From the NCBI GenBank assembly GCA_034687125.1, contig JAQGBZ010000018.1, positions 372,001 to 436,000 of the forward strand: a stretch of 64,000 nucleotides of DNA, given 5' to 3'. The notes beneath the pieces are model-generated. The model was not told the DNA's origin. It did no database searches and saw only the letters and a program-made list of their open reading frames with translations. The translations under genes were made by a program, and so were the position numbers. Each line of letters starts with the position of its first letter. Position 1 is the first letter of the stretch. Origin of the DNA: Neelides folsomi. Its lineage: Eukaryota; Arthropoda; Collembola; Neelipleona; Neelidae. Below are positions 10,824-22,300 of the stretch, one piece after another.

Positions 10824-11588
10824 ATGAAGTCTTTCATTTCAATTTGTTTCGTTTTGGCCATCGTCGTCGTCGCTGCTCTACCTCAAAAAAATAGTAATAT
10901 CAACTTTGGAAAGTCACCAGATAAGCCAACTGAACAGAAGAAACCAGCACCGGTTGCAGCTAAACCCGCTGCACCTGCAGTCGTTGCACAGGTAGCCGTA
11001 CCCGTTGCACCTGCTCCGGCACCCGTTGAACCTCCTCCGGTACCCGTTGCACCAGCTCCGGTACCCGTTGCAGCTGCACCTGTGCCTGTCGCTGCTCCTG
11101 CACCAAAACCGGCTGTTGCTAAACCCGCAGCAAAACCCTCAGCAAAACCAGCAGCAAAACCAGCAGCAAAACCAGCTAAACCAGCGGCAAAAAAGGCAAC
11201 AACTAAGGCACCATTGTTCAACACAAAGGTACTTAATATATTTTGCAAATATCAAAATTTCAAAATTACATGCAATAAAATACCTTTAATTGATTTTAAT
11301 TAAATGTAATTTATAATTTTATAGGGGATGTATAAAAATACCAAAAACGATAATTGTATAGAAAAACCAAAATACAAGGTAGGTATGGACAAGCTCAAAA
11401 AAGATTGTCCTAAAGCGGATTTTAATATGATCAAAAAAAAGGCCTATCAAGATGAAATTAAATTTAAAACGCCCACTAAAGAATTTACTAAAACAATGAT
11501 GTGCATGCCTCCTGAAGATGAAGTGAGTACTACCAAAATGATTAAGGAAAAATGCAAAAGCTTAAAGCTTGACAAAATGAATTTATAA
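10824..11588 (+). CDS. Secreted Ala/Pro/Lys-rich protein with four-cysteine C-terminal domain, 222 aa
   Basis: Two exons, 10824-11228 and 11325-11588, joined in phase 0 (ACAAAG|GTACTT to TTTTATAG|GGG). Residues 1-18 form a signal peptide (MKSFISICFVLAIVVVAA). Residues 41-130 are almost wholly Ala, Pro, Val and Lys: first PVPVAPAPVPVA-type repeats, then AAKPAAKPAK-type repeats. The second exon supplies a Lys-rich, probably helical domain with four cysteines at 146, 163, 195 and 212, spaced symmetrically 17-32-17, which suggests two disulfides. The protein should be exported. The Pro/Ala arm would be extended and possibly O-glycosylated, as in salivary, adhesive or cuticular proteins. I do not recognise the family, and these roles are guesses from composition. 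The TATA box and short leader support this start. AATAAA occurs at 11679-11684. Confidence 0.8.
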
Positions 11589-11959
11589 TCCAAAATTAAA
11601 ACCAAAAAAAACTTTTACAATATTTTTTCTCTTATTTCTATATCAAACTTATTTTGCGTCTTATTTATATTTATCATAAATAAATAATATGATGTTTAAT
11701 TAAAATTTGAAATAAATTAATCATGTAATAATAAATTAATTTACTAATATGAACGTATTACACTTGAGCATGTTTGTGCATAATAAATCATTCTTTGATA
11801 AGTTATATGCCATACATATACTAAAAAAAGTATTCTCTGTACTACATTATATTAGTTTGTAAATACATATTATATACTAAATAATATCTTATTAATACCA
11901 TATTAAAATATTGGAATTAGTGTTTTCAACACATTAGTTTTTGGAGCATTTAATGCCTT
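11589..11959. other. 3' flank of the secreted-protein gene
   Basis: Very AT-rich. It contains the likely 3' UTR with AATAAA at 11679-11684. No gene is seen in the rest. Confidence 0.4.
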
Positions 11960-12243
11960 AATTGAGTGAGCGAGACATCACAGCAAAGGAGCTGAGGTTG
12001 ATCGAGCAATGAGCAAGCTACATGAGTAGCAAGAGAGTGAAATTCCTGACTCCCGGGTCCGGGCTCTCCGGCAGGAGAAAGGAAGGAGGCAGTCTGTCGG
12101 GAAGCGTTGAGTGATCAACAACTCTTTCACCAGATCTAGACATTGAGCCTTGTCGAGTCACACAACTCCCAACATACGAATTCCTATTCGACACACACCT
12201 ACAATCAGTGGATTAAGTGGAGTTAAATTTATAACTAACTAAA
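11960..12243 (+). other. GC-richer block, candidate non-coding first exon of the dpr gene
   Basis: This stretch is clearly richer in G and C (GAGTGAGCGAGAC, CCCGGGTCCGGGCTCTCCGGC) than the AT-rich DNA on both sides. It ends at a good donor, CTAAA|GTGAGT, with GT at 12244-12245. It carries no long open frame. It lies about 1 kb before the first dpr coding exon on the same strand, so a 5' UTR exon with a TATA-less promoter is a reasonable inference. Without transcript data it could also be an unrelated regulatory element. Confidence 0.35.
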
Positions 12244-13206
12244 GTGAGTCAATTATTCTTCGATTAACGTTTGTGGTATTAAGCATACTGCAATTTTAAC
12301 ATTAAAGTATGAATAAGACATATGTTGAAGTAATTTTACAAAATAAATGTGAAATTTAATCGTTCATTTAATTAAAGTTTATTTCATTTTAAAAAGAACG
12401 GGTTCAAAATTATTATTAATTATTCTTTAATACCACACAGTAAAAAATAAATACATTTTTTCATATAAAATAATTGTGTTTTAGAAAAAACTATCTTATA
12501 TTGTATTCTATTGTATTATAAACCAACGATTTAACTACGCTTCATTATAATCCAAATAAAAGATAAATAACTAGCTTTTGAAATTGAATATCTTAAAAAG
12601 TAGATTCGTCTAATAAATTCTTGCATTATCAACATTTCCCAAGATTTTGTTTTCTGAGAATAGCATTATAAACTCTAATTTAATACTCGAAGTTTAAATC
12701 TGATTTGGATACCTGGAAAAACTTGCCAAATGCGCCATTTTTAAAAAAGTTCAATGAATCGAAAAAAAAGTATTTGAAGAAAAAGAATTTTATCACATTA
12801 AAAATCTTCATAATAAATTCAAAAACTTTTTCGTCTAAACGAGATTCTGGATTTGTGCTAGTTCTCAAAATTGGACAATAAGTTATCTTCATTTCAATAC
12901 CGTCAAGCGTGAAAGTCAGTCATAAATTGTTGAAAGTAAACTTTTATCATCCAAATTGGTTGGGAGGATCGACTCCTCAATTCAATACCTAAGGTAGAGC
13001 AAACAAGGAAAGAAAATGTGAAAAAACCCTTTAAATTGACTTCTCAAAGAAGATATCAATGTGAAGGGAAAGGGATGTTAAAAAGACTTATATGGGATAA
13101 ATGAAACAAGATGAACTTTAAAGTCTATCGAGTGTTACACGAAAGCAGAATGAAATTGAACACGCGAACGTGATTATCAAGGGAGCGGATTGTCCTATTT
13201 CTCTCA
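12244..13206. other. Candidate 5' UTR intron or upstream region of dpr
   Basis: AT-rich unique sequence with no supported gene. Where a 5' UTR exon would resume before 13218 is unclear, because several weak AG sites lie between 13135 and 13175. Confidence 0.3.
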
Positions 13207-13221
13207 ATGCTGTCTAAATGA
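13207..13221 (+). promoter_or_regulatory. Minimal upstream ORF overlapping the dpr start codon
   Basis: ATG CTG TCT AAA TGA encodes four residues, and its stop overlaps the dpr start in an ATGA arrangement (dpr ATG at 13218). If both lie on the mature mRNA, initiation at dpr would need leaky scanning, backward reinitiation, or use of the in-frame Met9 or Met12. Confidence 0.4.
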
Positions 13222-13314
13222 ACGACCAGCCGAAAGTGCGAATGAAGAAGATGAATTCTTGTAGCATCTTTTTATTCCCCGTCCTCCTCCTCATAGCTCA
13301 TAGAATTGCTGAAG
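13218..13314 (+). CDS. dpr: dpr coding exon 1: signal peptide
   Basis: Encodes MNDQPKVRMKKMNSCS followed by the hydrophobic IFLFPVLLLIAHRIAE, ending one base into a codon at GAAG|GTAAGA. Phase 1 matches the exon beginning at 51355. In-frame Met9 and Met12 lie closer to the hydrophobic core and would give a more usual signal peptide, so the true start may be one of these. Assignment to dpr rests on strand, phase and the need for a signal peptide, since the partner exon is 38 kb away. Confidence 0.7.
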
Positions 13315-16300
13315 GTAAGACCTTTCTTAACTTTTTAATTATGACCTAATTTATTTTAATGTCTTGAGTCATTTGTCAGATGGAATTTTGGCCTTCACGA
13401 CTTGTTGTTAGTTTTTAATCAAGGACTTATTACCATACTTTGTACTTTAACGCATAAAGGTACGAAGGTTGGAAACATATAAATCCCAATTCATTCAAAT
13501 GCAACTTACCTACATATATTTTTGAAAAGATGTGTTATATTCAAAAAATATGTTTCATAAAAATATGTTTCATAAAAATATATTCGTATACATTTCGGGG
13601 TTTCTTCCACCACTTCCACTCATCACTTTGAAATGTCTCATTCCAATTCATCATATATTACAAAAGGAGAGAGTGGAACATTTGAGATTCCCATTGAAGA
13701 AAGGGAAAGTCAATATTCTCAATTGGACCATCTCTTTTTTCTCGGAATGGCTAATGCCCGTTTCCTCCGTCGGCTGATCTTGAGTTGATCGGAGATAGAG
13801 TGAAATAGGGGGATTTCATTCTCTTATGCAATTTACACATGAAACTTTCCATTTGGAGAGTGACGATGAGAAATTTCCGAGGAACCACCGTTTTCACTTC
13901 ATCTGGTTAATCAAATTAAAGGAAGAGAAAAGTTTGCGGTGAAAGTCGAGTTTATCCGCTCTCGAGTTTATCTCATCCAAAAAGGAAAAGAAAGTGGAAT
14001 CGATCTCGACTCTTGAGAAATAAATTATATTCTTTCTTCCTCTCTCTCACTTCACTTCTTCCTTAATATTCACATTCAAATTGGGATACATTTGGTTCAT
14101 TGACTATTTGGGAGATTGTTTTTCCCTACTTCTTTACACTATTGTCTTTTGTATAAATTTTTAAAGGAATATTTAATTCACTTCACTCCAAATTATTCAT
14201 GTTTATTAATAAATGAAACAAAAATTCAAATATTCAAAATATAACAAGATTTATGTATTTGTACTTTATGGAACAATTTTAATGTAGGATGCACGTTTTA
14301 ACTAACTAACTAAATGTACCATGTGAGTTTCTCATTGAATGAATTTTGGATTATTCTATTGTAATTTGTTGAAAGTAAGAAGTCTAATAATTTCAGTGAG
14401 AGGTTAAAATTAACCTTAGAATGAGTGATACATATTTAATAGAGCGTGGAATAGAAGTAGAGAAGTATTATGAAAAATCTGATTAATTGCAGGGAAGTTT
14501 AATTAATCTGTATTTGATATGTCCCGAGGAAGGAGTGGAGTGGAGTGGAGTGGAAGTAATTTGAGGAGAAAAGATGAGAGAAATGAGCTGAAGTCCAAAG
14601 AGAGCCTTCATGTATGTAAATGAGCGTGATCTAAGAAGTCAAGTTGGGTCATTGAAGCAGAATTGAGAATTGTCTGCCTCACATTCCGACTGTTTGCTCT
14701 CAAAGGTAACTCATCCTCTCTGTTTGCACAACTCAAAGGGGTTCTGAAGAGCCGAGGATGAGTTAATCTATTTTGTGGAGGCGGAGTTCCTCGACATTTA
14801 GCGAAAGAATATCTGAAGGAGCTAAGGGAATCTAATTTGAATTTCAATGGCCGATGAGGAGATAGAGACATAATTAGCTCAAAAAACTTTAAGAAAGTGG
14901 AACGATGTCAGAATAGCAATTTTTAAGACCGACGCGACTCTTCTTTCCAATTAAACTTCTCCACAGCCCGCTCACTCTTCCCTAAAATTGATGTGAGGAG
15001 TTCAAAAAGGGGCAAACTTCTTGAGCAAACTAAACGTCCATCCCTTAACCATTTTTCATTTTCATAATTTTTACCCGAGAGACTTGTTACTGGGGACTGA
15101 AGGGCGGGAGAATCCGAGAAAAAATTCTATCAAAAATGACAAAACTCTCCGCTAAGAATTTATTAGCAAATGGGAAATCGATATTTGTATTTGGTCGAAG
15201 GGATGAAATATGCATTTTGGAAAGAAGGGACTGAAGGCTCATATGAATAAAATTTGGTCAAAATTGGGAAAATAAAAATTGGGTGGTTTCGACGACGTTG
15301 AGCCAACAATCGATGAAGGAACGTCGTGGTGGTAAAATAACGAAACATAAGTTGTGGACATTCAGCCACATTTTTCATCTTTTCCATTCCATGTAATCTT
15401 TACCATTAACTAAGAACTTCCTTTTATAAACTTTGATTTACTCTTCAAATCTTTATATGTTTTAGAGTTATGTATTAAAAGTAGTTTTATGCATCGTACA
15501 GACTAGCAAAGAGGAAACACTGGATATTATTACAGCAGTGAGTTCATCAATCTACATCTCAAATTAAGTTCCAAGATCTCCAAAACAAGAATCTTCAATT
15601 CTCAACTTTATGTTTAATTATGTAGCTGAGATTTTGCTTGTGAAGAATCATTGGGTTCAAAATGCCTAATCGCTCATACATTTGTTATAGTAAATAGTTT
15701 ATTAATGTGGCTAAATACTCTTGAGAAGTTGAAAGTTGAGAGAAACATTTATTATAAACATTCCCAAGTTTTCAACTCATAACATCCATTATATGACCAA
15801 GTCCGAAGGCACATAAAGATATAATGAAATAATCATAATTTATAAATCCAATCCCATTTTTTCAATGTTAAGAGATGAAGCGTGAAAGTATCCGTTCTGT
15901 TTACAAGAAAAGTGGTTGGATTATTGCACATTATCACATTACATTTGCATGAATGGAGAGAAATTTCCAAACGGTTGAATTCCTCAACAACAAATGATGA
16001 AGTATAGTCGGTTCATTTCTCTCCCTCCGTTGATTTCGCAACTTGGGGCTTAATGGCTATTTAACTTTGCATAAGGGAGAGAAAGAAGCCGTAAAAGCTC
16101 GCATTTAAATCCTGGTCCTAATCGCTCTACATCATCACTGCGTAAGGGCCAGTGCCAGATTTCCAAATCTCTATTTCAATCTCTTCATTTTGGAACTGTT
16201 TCACAAATTTATGGAAAATGGGATTTCTCACATAAGCCCACAACTAAAAACGATAATTACTCTTTATACGCAGAGAAGAAATCTGCAATAAATAATAAAG

Positions 16301-19300
16301 CTCAAGTGTTTTAAACAAAGATTTACATAGTTGGGCACGAGAGAATTATATCCGTATAAGCAATTGAATAAATACTATAAATCTGTTGAAAACAATATTA
16401 ACGTTTTTGTTCACATGTGTTAATATTATATATAAAATATTCTGGGTATACATATTCAAGATTTTATTGTGGATTTTAATCAAAAATAATAAAGTATAAT
16501 TCATATTTATTAAAATATAGTATATGAGAAAAATAACTTCACTTAATGTAAAAGGTCAATCTTGAAATATTCGTACATACCGAGCAGAACATGATAAATC
16601 AAATAAGGAAAATCAAATTATTTCCATATAGGACACGAATATAAATATTAATAATCTTATGCATAGCTTGTGATGTAGTAATATAAAATGTGAATCTAAA
16701 ATATATTATGTTCCGCATCAAATTTCAAGGTTAAAATGAATACCCAGTTTCCCATATGATCCCACCCAAATATTATTTTTGAAATTTATGGTATGGATCA
16801 AAGTTAAAAGATATGTGAGAATAAGGTTGGATATTGGGATTGTAAAGAAAGAAGAACCGATGAGATTTGAAGGAAATTGTATATGAAATATATTAAAGAC
16901 GGTATTCTCCCTGTCACCATTTAATATGAGAGCGGGTAGAGAAATGGACAAAGTTTTGGCATCCGCGTCTCTTCTGTGAGAACAAAAGGGATTTCACGAA
17001 TGTTGGAAGCGAGAGAAAGAATATTGTGGACGTTATCTGTTGGATGAGCTGAATTGGAGTCAAAGGCTGAACCCAAAGTCCACCACTCGACCAGATCCCA
17101 TCGCGGATGTAATCGAGATCATAAAAATCGAAACGTGGATGGAAATGGGCAAGGAAATCGAGTTTTCCCCGCAGGAGACAAACTTAATGGGATGAAAATT
17201 TTATTTTTATGATATATCAAACTTATTTACAGACTTCACCACAATAAAAATTAACAAGCTCAATTTTCCACTTTTATATTAAATTAATAAATTGTAAATC
17301 AAAAATCTAAACATTTCCGCCCAGTATTACTTCCCTTATTGAAGAAAATTTCCCAGAGTAAAAAGGAATAAATGTTCCAATTAGATCGTTCGATTTCATT
17401 TGTTCTTTCATTATTTTTCTTATCGTATACTCGTATGATAAAATAAAGTTTTATTTGGTAGTGTAAGTACTTATATTGGTATATGTATATGTCTAGTATA
17501 TTGTATTAATATGGTATATTAAAATTATGTCGGCTTTGGTGCCACTAACGGAGAATATTTTGACCGAATTTCTAATACGAGTTAGAGTTAACTTTATTTT
17601 ATAAAAACATATATATATATATCCAACACAAAATTAGCCCTTCAAAGGAGCTTTGACATGAGTACATGAGAATTAAAGAAACTCCAATATTTGAGCTTCT
17701 CTTTCCATTATTGTTTCTGCTTCCCATTAACGTCATTCAGATTGACACGACTCTTGATCCTTCCTTTGCATGCTCAGTTTAATAATTTATCAAAATTATT
17801 TACTTTTCTCTTCACAAGGTCCAATTCAAACTTGGAAATAACATTAGCACTTTTCATATTCCATAAAAATCAATCTTGCAACATTATATGTAAATGCTGT
17901 TACTCTAAAATCAAAGTTGGTCATTGCTAAAATTATAATATAAACAGCATTGATAAAGTCGATAATTTCGAGACACAATTACTACAAATAAATGTCTATT
18001 TTAAGAGTAAAAAGGAGGCGAGAACAATTGTAGTAACTTTACCCAATTTAAAAGGGCTGAAAAAAGGTCCTTCACGTTGCGCGTTGCTCCACGATGAAAT
18101 CTTTAATGAAGTAGGTGGATTGGAGATCTAAAAGCGTTCCGCGAGGATTTTTTGTTTGAAGTAGATAAATTAAAGTGATGTATTATTGAAAAGGACATGA
18201 ATGAGGAGTCATAAATATTAGTGAGTTCGCATTAAGGAGTGCGCCGAAGGAGAACGCCGCCTCCTTGAAGGTGGATTAAGGAGGAGAGATTATAGGGAAT
18301 GTGGGTAGAAGGAAGGGGTACTTTGGCCCAACTACCCTCGTGTCAGGCCTCATTTGTCATAGAATATTCCTTAGAACTCTGAATACCATTTCCACCGCAT
18401 ATTCCCACCAAACACAACTCCATATTACTACTTATGTAATGGTACACGGAGGAGAAGCGGGTTGTGAGTGAATGAAGAACCGCTGCTGCTCTATTTCCCT
18501 TCCAACTCCCTTTGACATCAACATTCCCTACCATTAGAGCAGGAAGGAAATAAGTTGAACTTGAAGGGCCAAACCTTGTTCTTCTCCACCAGAGTTCAAG
18601 GAATGGACAGGGACACACAAGGAATTTCGAACATGCTCTGAATGTTCACCAACATACGCAAATACGTAGAATCGGATGGTGTAAGTGAAGGCATTTCTGT
18701 TGGGAAACACTTTCCCCGGATAGCGCCATCAATGTCATCGACTCTTCCTTGTTGTTCGCCACGCCGTGTCCAAGACATCCAACATAGTAATGTTAGGGAG
18801 GAAAATGAAAATGTAAAACCGTGTCGGGGCCTTCATGGCCCTGCGTACCATATATAAATTTATATATTCTACTTGGTGGTGTGCACAAAAGTCCCCACAG
18901 GTCGGTGAGAAGAAAGGGGAAAGGCGGTGAGATTCTTCTTTCTTCTTTTTATGATCCTACTCGATTCTGTTCCATGCTGCCTCTTTCCCCTAAATTGCGA
19001 AACGTACTCTGCTGCGCCACATTTACTCCTCTCTTCAATTCTCCTCGACTACTTTCTTTCCTAGCCAACTTTCTTCATATTCACCAAGTCCTGAGCGGTC
19101 GAGATATATCAAAGAATGAGAATTTCTTTAAGGTGCTTTTCACTGAAAAGGAACAGACTCTTTCAAAATTTACTCTCAACCTCGATTACGACTTTTAGCC
19201 AAGAGACAAAATTATCGTTCCCGACACTTCCAGCTTACAATCCTTCTTTCAGTCTCCTCTACTTTCAAATCATATCAGTACATTTAGAAACATTTATTTT

Positions 19301-22300
19301 TAATCAATGTTTCATCATGACTCATTGCAAATAAATAGACAATTCTTAAAATTATGCAAATTTTAGTAGATTAAGCACATTATATTGTGTTCATATTGTA
19401 TTGTTAAAATATTAAATTCAAATTATTTCTGGTTATTTTAGATCTTTATTAAATTATTTTTTAACAAACAGCAAATTCCTGTAAACTTCATTACATTAAA
19501 AGTAAAAGTGAGCTTTGGAATGTTCCGAATTTCAAAGAACTGAGGATATTTAATCCAATTAGCATGTTTATTTTGAATTCATGCCTTGTGACCCACGTTG
19601 TTCTTTAGATGTTTTCTTTGAATTCATTATGAAAATTTCATTTGGGTTTGGGCGTTAAGGTAGAGAGGTGAGGAATGCAAATTCTTTCAGAGAAATTATC
19701 AATGTTTAAAAAGAAGGAGAATGGAGAGAGAGATGAAAAGGAATTTTGTAAAAGTGGAAGCGATGAAAAAAGAGTGCTTCGATTTTTCGATTTATTCTAC
19801 TTGAATTTGTTCGACGCCTTTCATCGTTTGCTCTCTTACCATCCCATCATATTCACATCAGGCCTCGGGAGAGGAAATGAAGAAAATGGGAAAAACCGTT
19901 TGTCCAACAAGACCCATGTTTCAATACAAACCAGACCAGTGTTACAATCAGATTCTTCTTTTTAACAATTCAGAATAAAATATTTTAGATTTTTATAGAT
20001 TTTAAGACGACTTTCAAAGAATTTCAAATGTGTAATCATGAAATGTCTGCATTTATTGATATTTAAATATCTCATGTTTACTCCCCAAACAAATTCTTTT
20101 CAATAAATATGTTTTCCAAATCTTTTACAATCGAAATATAAAAATAGCTCTTGAATGAATCAATGTCAGAAAGAGATCGGCTTTCTTTTGTACGTAAACG
20201 CGTCAAAGTGAGGGTGAGAGAGTCGTTTGATGGTTAAATAAACAAATCCTTTCCTTTTGGATCAACCAACTCAAATTTCAAGAATGACATTTATATTTGC
20301 TATAAATAAAAATATTACCCCATGAACCCAAACTTTGATTTTCAATCTCCTTTGAGTTCAAAATCCTTCTCAATTCCTCAATTGAACCAATGGTACAAAA
20401 AGGAAGACTTTTATCAAAACTCAAAATCTCCCCAAGAAATTTTTTAGATAATCTCGGAGAAAAAGAGTTTCCCGAGGAGAATGGTTACTTATGAATAGTT
20501 TCAAAATTTCCGTGCCACGAGGCAGTAGCAAAATCTGAAACTGAAAGTCCCCTCGTAACTCATTTCACTTTTATAATTTCTCTCCTCGTTTTTCATCTCT
20601 TTTTTCAATTTATGCTTCCTCTATCAATGGAGTTTTATATCTTGAGAAAAATTTAAATGAAGCCATTACTTTGTTATCTTTAATATCAATGGCTGAATTA
20701 GGAAATCACGGTCGAGGGATCAATGCAGGAACCATACTATGGAACTTATGCTCCGAGTATGTTGATAAAGAAAATACTCAGGGAGAAAGTAATGAGCGTG
20801 TTTGCTTTTCATTAATAGGCCCATGTTACTTCACAAAATAGACACACATACATTTTTTGAAAACTTGCCCAACATTTACTATGTCTATGTATGTATTAAC
20901 CCTTTATACAAAATATTTATCCAGCACTATATTTTTTCCTTTTAATCTCCAGTAAAAATATAATTTACTACTACAAAAGCAAATACTAATTATTAGATAT
21001 AAATTATTTACTTTAGCCCCAAATCATCTCGATACAATTTCAACTACGAACCTTGCTGTCGAAAGTAGGAGTAGTTAATATGCAAAGGAGCAATTTAAAA
21101 ATGATTGTAGAGGGTGAACTTATCAATCCATTCATCGTGCATTGAGGAAAAAAGCTAAGTAATATCCCAATCCTCATCTTGCGCGTCAACGACCGTGAGT
21201 AAGGGCGAGTTCCACATGGAACGAGTATTAATTTCCGTTATTCCTCATCGTATTTATTTACTTATAGGAAGGACGTGAACATTAATTCGTCCTTTCAAGG
21301 GCAAAAACGATAAAAAAGTTTGGTTCCTAAAAATATAAAAGTATGCTATTAAAAAGTTGCGTGATCCCTCTGAAAGGCCTAATCTCCCAACATGGAGAGA
21401 TTGAGCTGAGAACCACTTGATTCACTTAATTTGTATCGATCTCAACTTCTTAATGAAGTTTACAAATACGTGGAGACGGGGAAAGTGAAAACGGATGTTG
21501 AGATGCAGGGTGTGTAATTTAAATTTAATGGGAACCTCAAACCGCTCTTAGGAATAATCTTATGGAATTTTAAAGAATTTATTAAGGGAGACGCACCATA
21601 GCTGTAAAGCCGAAGAATATCGAAACACAATATATGCTCAAACCACTCTGTTTATATACATATAACTACCTCAGGGATAGGTAAAGTAAAAGGAATGCAC
21701 AGCCGTTTGAGAAATATTCCCAAACTGAGCCAATCTATAAATTTTGTATGAGACTCGACTTAACTATGATCTCAAAGGTCTTTCACTACAAGCTGAAGAG
21801 CTCAAAGAGCATTGAATATATAAAACTACTTATTTGAAGCGATCTGCAGTTTCTTCCATTACTTACAACTAAAACATACGATACAATTCGACTAAGAAAA
21901 TATATTAAATATTTAAATTATATTTTATGTTTTATAAATATTTATAAAATATTAAACATATTTGGTTAAATTGTGGTTTACAAATTGGCTGATCTTTTAT
22001 TAATGTAGTATTTAGTAAATAATCGTGGATGTTTTTGTCATAAGAATAAAATTCATAAGAATATCACTGCTAATGTTTCATAAGGACCTCATGGATTAAA
22101 TCTGAAACAATTTGAAAATAAGCATAGCAGTGAATATTGTAAAAGTATGCAAGTGAGCATTACTTTGATGATGCTCGTAATATACTCGTTCTCTGGTAGA
22201 AGGAGGATGAGAAAAGATGAGGGTGGAATATTTATTCGCTCTAGTGATTAATTTGTTGTTGAGAGAATCTGTGTGAGATTTAATAAATGAAGGGAGTGAA

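Noticed and set aside
10883-11248. 121-codon antisense open frame rich in Ala and Gly
   Set aside because: It is the complement of the Ala/Pro-rich repeat of the secreted protein; GC-rich repeats stay open in several frames. The sense strand has the TATA box, signal peptide and matching second exon.
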